From Oscillospiraceae bacterium (lineage in GTDB: Bacteria > Bacillota_A > Clostridia > Oscillospirales > Ruminococcaceae), in contig CAAFWX010000131.1 of the NCBI GenBank assembly GCA_900766795.1, forward strand, positions 1-12,834: a stretch of 12,834 nucleotides of DNA. Direction: 5' to 3'. The notes beneath the pieces are model-generated. The model did not search any database. It was not told where the DNA came from and saw nothing but the letters and a program-made list of their open reading frames with translations. The translations under genes were made by a program, and so were the position numbers. Within the stretch, counting starts at the first letter, position 1. Each line of letters opens with the position of its first letter. This document shows, piece after piece, positions 6,570 through 12,834 of the stretch.

Positions 6570-7460
6570 TTGTACAATCCACAGCTTAAGGTGTTTGCCG
6601 CGGCAGTTCAAGCGGGAAGCTTCACAAAAGCAGCGCAGCGGCTTTTCATCTCGCCGACGGCGGTGATGAAGCAGATAAACGCTCTCGAAGCGCACCTCGG
6701 CATGAAGCTTATCCTGCGCACAAATCAGGGCATAAAGCTTACTCCCGCAGGCGAGTCAGTTTACAGGGACGCGCTTTTTCTGTTCGATTATTCCGAGAAA
6801 TCGCTTTAGCGGGCGCGGCGCTTCACCGATGAATACGAAAAGACCTTCTGCGTGGGAACCTCCATTCTGAACCCCTGCAAGCCGTTCATGGATTTGTGGT
6901 ATAAGCTTAGCCCCATGTTCCCGGGCTATCGGCTTAACATCGTCCCGTTCGAGGACGAGCACACCAATATTCTCTCGGAGATTTCGGCGCTTGGCGAAAA
7001 GTTCGATTTTCTGACGGGAGTGTGCAACTCTGCCGCTTGGCTTGACAAGTGCCGCTTTTTGAAGCTGGGCGAGTACCGAAAGTGCATTGCGGTGAACTCA
7101 AATCACCGCCTTGCGCAGAAGAAATCAGTCACTCCCGAGGACCTTCACGGGGAAAAGCTGATGATGGTGAAAGCGGGGGATTCCGCCGCAAACGACAGGA
7201 TAAGAGCGTTCTTCCGCGAAAACCATCCTCAGGTGCAAATCGTTGACGCGCCGCATTTCTACGACATGAGCGTGTTCAACCGCTGCGCTCAGTCGAACGA
7301 TGTGCTGCTGTCGATTGAGTGCTGGCAAAACGTCCACCCGCTGCTGGTGACGATTCCCGTGGAGTGGGATTTCACCATTCCCTACGGGATTCTCTACGCA
7401 AAAGACCCGCCCGAGGACGTGGAGCGGCTTATCGAAACCGTTCGTCAGACCATGGAGTAA
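6570..7460 (+). pseudogene. LysR-type transcriptional regulator interrupted by an in-frame TAG at codon 80
   Basis: Read through one stop, this frame gives about 296 residues, the normal length of a LysR-type regulator. TTG at 6570 is the start: AGGAG at 6557-6561 lies 8 bases upstream and YNPQLKVFAAAVQAGSFTKAA begins the domain as expected. Residues 1-60 form the winged helix-turn-helix (SFTKAAQRLFISPTAVMKQINALE region), with the linker helix to about 85. Residues from about 94 on form the effector-binding domain (TSILNPCKPFMDLWYKLSP and onward). The TAG at 6807-6809 falls in the linker helix, and the same frame continues intact for 216 more codons with no second stop. A CAG-to-TAG change is the simplest origin. 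As written, only a 79-residue DNA-binding fragment would be made unless the stop is suppressed; the next base is C, a weak termination context. It is divergent from the dehydrogenase gene, its likely target. A sequencing or assembly error is possible. Confidence 0.85.
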
Positions 7461-7523
7461 ATTGACGAAAAGCAAGGCTTATTCCGCAGCAGTAATATCC
7501 GCCGTCAAATCCGAATAAACTAT

Positions 7524-7552
7524 AAGCCGTACAGTGCAGTGCGGCTTTTTTT
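7524..7552 (+). terminator. Intrinsic terminator after the LysR-type gene
   Basis: AAGCCGTAC (7524-7532) pairs with GTGCGGCTT (7539-7547) with one wobble pair and a 6-base loop, ending in a run of T to 7552. It separates the regulator gene from the cell-wall genes. Confidence 0.88.
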
Positions 7553-7606
7553 GCGTGCCGAAGCGCTGTTTTTTTCGCAAAGGCGGCACAAATCGCGATT
7601 TTTCGC

Positions 7607-7635
7607 TTGACAATGCGGAAAAATGCTGTTATAAT
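7607..7635 (+). promoter_or_regulatory. Consensus promoter of the GHL10-amidase unit
   Basis: TTGACA (7607-7612), a 17-base spacer and TATAAT (7630-7635), with TGT before the -10 box. The predicted start near 7642 gives a leader of about 63 bases. That leader contains a small possible hairpin (GCCGA 7655-7659 with TCGGC 7674-7678) of unknown meaning. Confidence 0.9.
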
Positions 7636-7704
7636 TAAAATGAATGATAATACTGCCGAATGCTCCGAAAAGGTCGGCGGAAAATATATATACAGGGGAA
7701 AACA

Positions 7705-9315
7705 ATGAACAGAATAATAAAATCCGCGCTGTGCATTTTTGCCGCAGTGACGGTGATGGCGGGCTGTGCAGGCGGGGAAACTGCGCAAAGCGCCGTGAAC
7801 GTTGTTGACGCGGGAGCGAAGGCTATTTCCAATGCGGCTTCCGACGAGCCGATTGAGGAGTTTTCGGATAATCCTGCGCCCGAAACGACGGCCTTTGAAC
7901 AATCGCCCGCGCAGATTACGACAGAACCCATCGAAGACACCCCCACGGAAATAAGCACGGAGATTCCCGTGCAAAATTCCACAGCCATAACTCAAACCAC
8001 TGCAATAAACACGCCGGAATCCACCACAGCAACCACTGCTTCAACCACTTCTCAAACCACCTCCGACAAGCCTGCGGAATCTACCGCGCAGACCACTGTG
8101 CATACCACTGTGCAGACTTCCGCTCAGACCACTTCGCAAACAGAAACGGAGATTTCCGAGGAGGAACCAAACCAAGAGTTTTCATACAGCCCGAACAGCT
8201 ACGCCGCGCTTAATCACAGCGTTGTAAAGGGCGTGTGGATTTCCTACATCGAGCTTGCGGAAATGCTGACGGGGAAGTCTGCTTCAGAGTTCCGTGCGGC
8301 AATCGGAAAAGCGTATAACAACTGCATTTCGCTTGGGCTTAACACGGTTTTCGTGCACGTTCGCTCGCACGGCGACGCATATTACGACTCCGACCTGTTT
8401 GCGTGGTCGAAATACGCTTCGGGCACTTTCGGAAAAGACCCCGGCTTCGACCCGCTTGATATCATGATTGATGAGGCGCACTCGCGCGGGCTGTCGTTTC
8501 AGGCATGGATAAATCCGCTGCGCTGCTGCGGCACGGGCGAAATCTCGGGCGCAGAGGGCACGGCTGTCTATTCGTGGGCAAACGGCACGGCGACTGCGGG
8601 AAAATACATCGTAAACGTCGGCGGGACATATTACATGAACCCCGCTTACGGCGAGGTTATTGACTACATCGCCGAGGGCGCTGCCGAAATTGCCGCAAAC
8701 TATGACGTTGACGGCGTTCACATCGACGACTATTTCTATCCCACCACAGACAGCAGCTTTGACAGCGCCGCATTCAATGCGAGCAGCAGCGGCTCTCTGA
8801 GCGACTTCCGCTTTGCCAACTGCGACAGGCTTGTGCGCGCGCTTTACTCCTCCGTGAAAGCTGCGAATCCCACCGCGCTTTTCGGAGTAAGCTGTCAGGG
8901 AAGCATGGAGAACAACTACAACCTGATGTACGCGGACGTGAAGAAATGGTGCACCGAAAGCGGCTATGTCGATTACATCGCGCCGCAGATTTACTACGGC
9001 TTCGACAATTCCGCTCAGCCTTACAAGACCTGCACCTCGGAATGGAACGACCTTGCAAAGCAAGGCGGTATTCCGCTTATCGTGGGGCTTTCTGCTTCAA
9101 AGATAGGGCTTGAGGATACATGGGCGGGCGCGGGAAAAACCGAGTGGATTACGGACGAAAATATCCTTGCGCGGCAGCTTGAATATGCCGAGGGAATGTC
9201 AAGCTACGGCGGCGTTTGCCTTTACAGCTACCGCAGCGTGTTCACTCCCGAAAGTGGAGTTCGCGACAAGGTAAATAAAGAAACTGAAGCACTGAAAATA
9301 ACACTTAACGACTAA
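7705..9315 (+). CDS. GHL10-family (glycosyl-hydrolase-like 10) lipoprotein
   Basis: A 536-residue predicted lipoprotein. The signal sequence ends in VMAGC, so Cys21 should be lipidated and the protein anchored on the outer face of the membrane. Residues about 55-155 are a Thr/Ser-rich linker with repeated TTxQTT-like blocks, which would span the wall. Residues about 170-515 are a TIM-barrel GHL10 domain: KGVWISYIEL (175-184), LGLNTVFVHVRSHGDAYY (210-227), HSRGLSFQAWINPLR (259-273), the acidic VDGVHIDDYFYP (335-346), and YVDYIAPQIYYG (421-432). Known GHL10 proteins include E. coli DigH (YddW), which cuts peptide-free peptidoglycan glycan. The ATG at 7705 is preferred over the upstream in-frame start at 7660, since AGGGG (7694-7698) lies 6 bases before it and a proper lipoprotein signal starts there. 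It is followed 25 bases later by the amidase gene, forming an operon. Enzyme activity is inferred from family, not shown. Confidence 0.88.
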   Translation: MNRIIKSALCIFAAVTVMAGCAGGETAQSAVNVVDAGAKAISNAASDEPIEEFSDNPAPETTAFEQSPAQITTEPIEDTPTEISTEIPVQNSTAITQTTAINTPESTTATTASTTSQTTSDKPAESTAQTTVHTTVQTSAQTTSQTETEISEEEPNQEFSYSPNSYAALNHSVVKGVWISYIELAEMLTGKSASEFRAAIGKAYNNCISLGLNTVFVHVRSHGDAYYDSDLFAWSKYASGTFGKDPGFDPLDIMIDEAHSRGLSFQAWINPLRCCGTGEISGAEGTAVYSWANGTATAGKYIVNVGGTYYMNPAYGEVIDYIAEGAAEIAANYDVDGVHIDDYFYPTTDSSFDSAAFNASSSGSLSDFRFANCDRLVRALYSSVKAANPTALFGVSCQGSMENNYNLMYADVKKWCTESGYVDYIAPQIYYGFDNSAQPYKTCTSEWNDLAKQGGIPLIVGLSASKIGLEDTWAGAGKTEWITDENILARQLEYAEGMSSYGGVCLYSYRSVFTPESGVRDKVNKETEALKITLND

Positions 9316-9340
9316 GCACAAATACAACGGGGAAAAGACA

Positions 9341-12300
9341 ATGAAAAGGATATTGAAAAGGATTTTGGCGATTGCGCTTGCGGCGGGGATAACCGCAGGC
9401 AGCGTGACCGCGCTTGCGCAGCCCTCCGAGGAGGATTTTACGCTAGACGCGGGGTTGGAAACGCAGGACGAACAGCCGCTGCTGACCCTGCCCGACAGCA
9501 CCGAAAGCATGGTGTATCTGCCTGACGGAATGCGCGCGGTATGCGTTGCGGCGGGCACGGATTTCGCCGCTGACGAAGCGGCAGACGAAGAAACGATTGC
9601 TGACGAGGCGTCTGTTTTGTGCGCCGAAATCGCGGGCTATGGAATGAACGCAGTTATCTTTGACGCGAGCGCGCGCGAGGGCGCGCTCAAAGTTGCGCTG
9701 GAAGCGGCTCATTCGGCGGGGCTTTATGCGTATGTAAAGCTTGACGTGGGCGCTTTCGTAAGCTCCGTTATCGAAAACGGCGGCGGGCTTATGAGCGGAT
9801 TTTCAGCCGAAGCGCACAAGCTGGTTATGGGCTTACAGTGCGAGGGGATTTTGCTTTCCGGCTACTACACAAAGGACACCCCCGAAATGTACGCGCAGTA
9901 CCTGCAAAGCGGCTCGGGGATTGGCTACACCAACTGGCTCTATGAAACCAACGAGTACATAATCCGCACCATGTCCGAGGTTATTCACCGCACCAATAAC
10001 TCCATTGCGGTGGGTCTGCTTATTTCGGATATGTGGGCTAACAGCACCTCAAACGAGCTTGGCTCGCCGACCGCAGACACTGTGCAGGCGCTGTATGACG
10101 GCTTCTGCGACACGAAGAAATACATAGAGCGCGGCTATGCGGACTTTATTCTTGTGCAGGCATACGGCTCGACCTCGGACGGCGCGCTGCAATTTGAAGC
10201 GGTTGTGGACTGGTGGAGCAGCCTTGCACGCGAGAACGACACGCGGCTTTATGTGCTGCACATGAACGAGAGGGTAGGGCAGTACGCGGGCTGGTACGAG
10301 GACCAGCTTCTGCGGCAGCTTACGGTGCTTGAGGACATCGAGGATATTGGCGGCAGCGCGTTCAATTCGCTTTCCTCGCTTCGCGCGAATCCGCTCGGCT
10401 CGACAGACACCCTGCTGAAATACTTTGCGGACAACATCAACACCGATACGATTTTTGAGGATTTGACGATGATTTCCCCGTCATCGCTGAATTTCGTGAC
10501 CTATGACGCTTCGGTGAAGTTCATGGGTACGTTTGACGAGAATTTCGACGTGCTGTTTGACGGCGATAAGCTGAAGCTTAACGAAGCGGGCAACTTCTTC
10601 CTGCAAAAAGACCTCGAGGTAGGCAAGAATAATTTCACCATTGAGCACAAGGGCAAGACCTACAAATACACCATTGAGCGCCGCGTGGACGTTCTGAAAT
10701 CCATCGAGCAGACAAGCGATATCACCGTTGAGGGCGGCACGAAGCTTTCGTTTGTAGCAGTTGCATACAGCGGGTCGAGAGTGACCGCTTCGCTCGGCGG
10801 AATAACCGTGCTTTTGAAGGAGCGCGAGGGCAGCGTTGAGGAGCTTGATGCGAACAGCTCCTACGCGAAGTTCGTGGGCTATTACCCCGTTGGCGAGGGC
10901 AAAATCGGCGAGGAGCAGTACCTTGGCAACATCAGCTTCCATGCCAAATACAGCGGCATTGACGAGTACATGACGGGCGGCTCCGTTACCATTGAAGCCG
11001 AGCCTGAGCCGCCGAAGCAGGAAACCGTGACCGAAATCATCGACGAGTTGGGACAGACCGCCTCCGAGGGCACGGGCGAGGTCGTAGGAACAATCACTCC
11101 CGTAAAGACCGAGAGCGAAACCGTGACCTATGTAAAGGTGCTCAACAATTACACCAACGTCTACGACAGCCGCACCTCGGGCGGAATCCCGACGCCTGTG
11201 TTCAGCCAGCTTCCCGCGGGCACGCTCGATTACTACCGAAGCGCCTCGGGCGGATATATCACCACCACCTCGGGAAAGCGCTTTGCGGAATCCGACGTCA
11301 CCACGTTCACCGACACGGGGCTTGGGTATAACAATCTCGTAGTAAAGGCTGTCGGAAATTCGGGCGGCAAGAGCTACATAAAGCTTCACCTCGACTATAA
11401 GATTAGCTTCAACGTGACTACCCCCGTGGCGTTCCATGAGGATTTGGACGGCGCTTACGGCGTAAGCAGCTACGACGCTTCGAGCGTGTATATCACCTTC
11501 GACAACGTGACGAGTGTAACCAGCCTTCCGAGCTTTGAGTGCTGCTCGCTGTTCGGCTCGGGCAAGTGGGAGAGCGTTGAGGAAGGGGGAGTGTCGAAGT
11601 TCCGTCTGGTGCTGAATCTGCGGCAGGCGGGAATATACAGCGGCTGCGGCGCATACTATGACGAAAACGGCGACCTTATGCTTACCTTTGACGTGCCCAC
11701 GCCCACCCTTTCGGGAAAGGTTATCGTAATCGACCCCGGTCACGGCTACGGCAAAACCCCCGACAAGCTTGACCCCGGTGCAATCGGCAACGTAACCGAG
11801 CAGAGCGTAAATCTCGCCGTTGCAAAGGAGCTTGAAAAGAAGCTCACCGAAATGGGCGCAACGGTGGTAAGGCTCAAGACCGAAAGCGAATTTATCCTTA
11901 CTACAACCCGCCCGAGCGTAGCGAGAGCCTATGGCGCAGATATGTATATTTCACTGCACTGCAACAGCGCGATTAACCCTGACGCGCACGGCACAGAGGT
12001 GTATTACTTCACACCGTTCTCACAGCCGCTTGCGGGGGCGATAAACAACAATATTTCGGCATACCTTGACAGCGTATACGGCGACGGAACGCAAAGCAGC
12101 CGCGGCGACAAATACAGCTACTACTACGTCACGCTCGAGCAGGATTTCCCGTCGGTTCTTGTTGAGATGGGCTTTGTCAGCAACGAGCGCGAGTGCATGG
12201 TGCTTGCGAACAGCAAAAACCAGAGCGGAATCGCCGAAGCCATAGCAAACGGCGTTTACGCCTATTTCGCACGCAGCCGCCTGACCTACACCGGCAGCGC

Positions 12301-12514
12301 AAGCGCGGAATCCGACATACCCGCCCAGCCGACCGAGTCGGAAGAAACCTCCGAATCTACCGTGACGGAAGAACCCGAGGTTTCCACATCGGAAACCGAA
12401 GAATCTGCGGACTCTACCGAAGAAACGACCGATATATCGGCCGAAGTTTCCGAAACGGCAGAAACCGCGGAAACCTACGACGCTTCCGGCGACTACGGAA
12501 TACCGGTTGCATAA
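9341..12514 (+). CDS. Secreted multidomain N-acetylmuramoyl-L-alanine amidase with an N-terminal degenerate GHL10-like barrel
   Basis: A 1057-residue secreted protein. A signal peptide covers 1-26 (cleavage after ALA, before QP). Residues about 60-365 follow the same block order as the GHL10 domain of the upstream gene: YGMNAVIFDAS (100-110), AAHSAGLYAYVKLDV (122-136), CEGILLSGYYTKD (167-179), RGYADFILVQAYGS (264-277). The acidic HIDD of the neighbour is LLSG here, so this barrel is probably catalytically dead. Residues about 375-555 look like beta-sandwich domains, about 595-655 like an SH3-type domain, and about 665-790 like an AMIN domain. Residues 792-980 are an Amidase_3 zinc amidase with His801 (IDPGHG), Glu820, His873 (SLHCNS) and Glu942 (VEMGF) all present. 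It should cut the bond between muramic acid and the stem peptide. Residues 985-1057 are an acidic Ser/Thr/Glu tail without LPXTG. GGGG at 9329-9332 is 8 bases before the ATG. Confidence 0.9.
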   Translation: MKRILKRILAIALAAGITAGSVTALAQPSEEDFTLDAGLETQDEQPLLTLPDSTESMVYLPDGMRAVCVAAGTDFAADEAADEETIADEASVLCAEIAGYGMNAVIFDASAREGALKVALEAAHSAGLYAYVKLDVGAFVSSVIENGGGLMSGFSAEAHKLVMGLQCEGILLSGYYTKDTPEMYAQYLQSGSGIGYTNWLYETNEYIIRTMSEVIHRTNNSIAVGLLISDMWANSTSNELGSPTADTVQALYDGFCDTKKYIERGYADFILVQAYGSTSDGALQFEAVVDWWSSLARENDTRLYVLHMNERVGQYAGWYEDQLLRQLTVLEDIEDIGGSAFNSLSSLRANPLGSTDTLLKYFADNINTDTIFEDLTMISPSSLNFVTYDASVKFMGTFDENFDVLFDGDKLKLNEAGNFFLQKDLEVGKNNFTIEHKGKTYKYTIERRVDVLKSIEQTSDITVEGGTKLSFVAVAYSGSRVTASLGGITVLLKEREGSVEELDANSSYAKFVGYYPVGEGKIGEEQYLGNISFHAKYSGIDEYMTGGSVTIEAEPEPPKQETVTEIIDELGQTASEGTGEVVGTITPVKTESETVTYVKVLNNYTNVYDSRTSGGIPTPVFSQLPAGTLDYYRSASGGYITTTSGKRFAESDVTTFTDTGLGYNNLVVKAVGNSGGKSYIKLHLDYKISFNVTTPVAFHEDLDGAYGVSSYDASSVYITFDNVTSVTSLPSFECCSLFGSGKWESVEEGGVSKFRLVLNLRQAGIYSGCGAYYDENGDLMLTFDVPTPTLSGKVIVIDPGHGYGKTPDKLDPGAIGNVTEQSVNLAVAKELEKKLTEMGATVVRLKTESEFILTTTRPSVARAYGADMYISLHCNSAINPDAHGTEVYYFTPFSQPLAGAINNNISAYLDSVYGDGTQSSRGDKYSYYYVTLEQDFPSVLVEMGFVSNERECMVLANSKNQSGIAEAIANGVYAYFARSRLTYTGSASAESDIPAQPTESEETSESTVTEEPEVSTSETEESADSTEETTDISAEVSETAETAETYDASGDYGIPVA

Positions 12515-12583
12515 GCGATGTTTTTCGTTATTTTATGTAATTTTCGTGTTCATTTTCTGAGATTATTGCAAGAAAACGAAAAA

Positions 12584-12605
12584 TTTTCAACAAAGGTGTT
12601 GAAAA
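12584..12605. repeat. Inverted repeat overlapping the -35 box of the last gene
   Basis: TTTTCAACA (12584-12592) and TGTTGAAAA (12597-12605) form a perfect 9-bp inverted repeat around AAGG. The right arm contains the whole -35 box TTGAAA (12599-12604), so a bound repressor would block the promoter. No T-run follows, which argues against a terminator for the amidase operon. Confidence 0.5.
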
Positions 12606-12627
12606 ATCAAAAACAATATGCTATATT
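12599..12627 (+). promoter_or_regulatory. Promoter of the repeat-protein gene
   Basis: TTGAAA (12599-12604) and TATATT (12622-12627) with a 17-base spacer and TGC before the -10 box. Transcription should start near 12634. The 5' leader contains a 6-bp hairpin (TCCTGT 12647-12652 with ACAGGA 12656-12661). Confidence 0.75.
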
Positions 12628-12685
12628 ATACTTATAGGCAATTCTCTCCTGTAAAACAGGAATATTCATGAAAGGAAGTACCATC

Positions 12686-12834
12686 ATGGCTAATACCAAG
12701 AAAACCACCAAGACCGAGGTAAAGACCGAAGCAGTAAAGACTGTTGCTGCTCCCGTTGTTGAGGCACCCAAGGCTGCTCCCGCTGTCGAGGCTCCCAAGG
12801 CTGTTGAAGCACCCAAGGCTGTTGAAGCACCCAA
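12686..12834 (+). CDS. Lys/Ala/Pro-rich repeat protein, N-terminal part
   Basis: The frame starts MANTKKTTKTEVKTEAVKT and then enters a VEAPKA repeat, running off the window at codon 50. AAAGGAAG at 12671-12678 precedes ATG 12686 at a good distance; an in-frame ATG at 12668 is possible but has no ribosome binding site. The visible part is low-complexity, highly basic at the N-terminus with no signal peptide, so it looks cytoplasmic. Such N-termini occur on histone-H1-like nucleic-acid-binding proteins and on small Clostridia proteins of unknown function with a conserved C-terminal domain (DUF6465-like), but that domain would lie outside the window. The function cannot be assigned. A good promoter and codons such as GCT, GTT and CCC suggest strong expression. 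Confidence 0.75.
   Translation, partial: MANTKKTTKTEVKTEAVKTVAAPVVEAPKAAPAVEAPKAVEAPKAVEAP
12755..12834 (+). repeat. 18-bp in-frame tandem repeat encoding (A/V)VEAPK
   Basis: Units encoding VVEAPK (12755-12772), AVEAPK (12782-12799), AVEAPK (12800-12817) and AVEAPK again (12818 to the edge) follow one another, with an AAP insert at 12773-12781. The last two units (GCTGTTGAAGCACCCAAG) are identical at the base level over the visible part, while the first two differ, which suggests recent copy expansion. Confidence 0.85.

Noticed and set aside
6367..6582. 72-residue N-terminal extension of the dehydrogenase frame
   Set aside because: A full AAGGAGG lies just before the ATG at 6366, the family fold starts there, and the extension overlaps the divergent promoter region.
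7660..7704. 15-residue extension of the GHL10 lipoprotein
   Set aside because: It would bury the lipoprotein signal sequence, and AGGGG points to ATG 7705.
10481..11743. 420-codon reverse-strand open frame opposite the amidase
   Set aside because: It is a shadow of the coding strand: no domain, no ribosome binding site, and the opposite strand has a full multidomain protein.
12607..12834. Reverse-strand frame with GASTAL repeats
   Set aside because: It is the antisense reading of the VEAPKA repeat; the forward strand has promoter, ribosome binding site and start.

Overview
The window looks like a chromosomal segment from a Gram-positive, probably spore-forming member of the Clostridia. An Oscillospiraceae/Ruminococcus-like organism is my best guess, from general protein character only. 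The evidence is a SigK-type sporulation sigma factor, strong AGGAGG-type ribosome binding sites, GC-rich genes split by short AT-rich spacers, and secreted cell-wall proteins with Ser/Thr/Glu-rich linkers. There are nine coding loci plus one interrupted gene, and no stretch over 300 bases without a gene. I see no rRNA, tRNA, CRISPR array, IS element or phage gene.

Left part (1-5148). The 5' part of a SigK-like gene runs leftward off the window edge. Divergent from it is a lone GNAT acetyltransferase gene ending in a strong terminator. A clear promoter then drives prfB (release factor 2, without the usual programmed frameshift) and, with a one-base TAATG overlap, an RlmD/RumA-type 23S rRNA uracil methyltransferase. 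An SLC13/ArsB-type permease gene follows and is possibly cotranscribed. Hairpins at 5066-5148 separate it from the convergent alcohol dehydrogenase gene.

Middle part (5197-7552). An iron-containing alcohol dehydrogenase gene on the minus strand lies back to back with a LysR-type regulator gene on the plus strand. The 203-base gap between them holds a consensus promoter for the regulator, a TATAAT for the dehydrogenase, a T-N11-A palindrome typical of LysR sites and a second 17-base palindrome at the regulator's predicted transcription start. The regulator has an in-frame TAG at codon 80, with the rest of the protein intact in the same frame.

Right part (7553-12834). A consensus promoter precedes a two-gene cell-envelope unit. 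The first gene encodes a lipoprotein with a GHL10 (glycosyl-hydrolase-like 10) domain. The second encodes a 1057-residue secreted protein with a degenerate GHL10-like barrel, beta-rich domains, an SH3-like and an AMIN-like region, a complete Amidase_3 domain and an acidic Ser/Thr/Glu-rich tail. An amidase strips peptides from peptidoglycan, and GHL10 enzymes of the DigH type cut the peptide-free glycan, so the pair reads as a two-step wall-remodelling module. This is the most interesting part of the window. The window closes with a separately promoted, Lys/Ala/Pro-rich repeat protein gene that runs off the edge.
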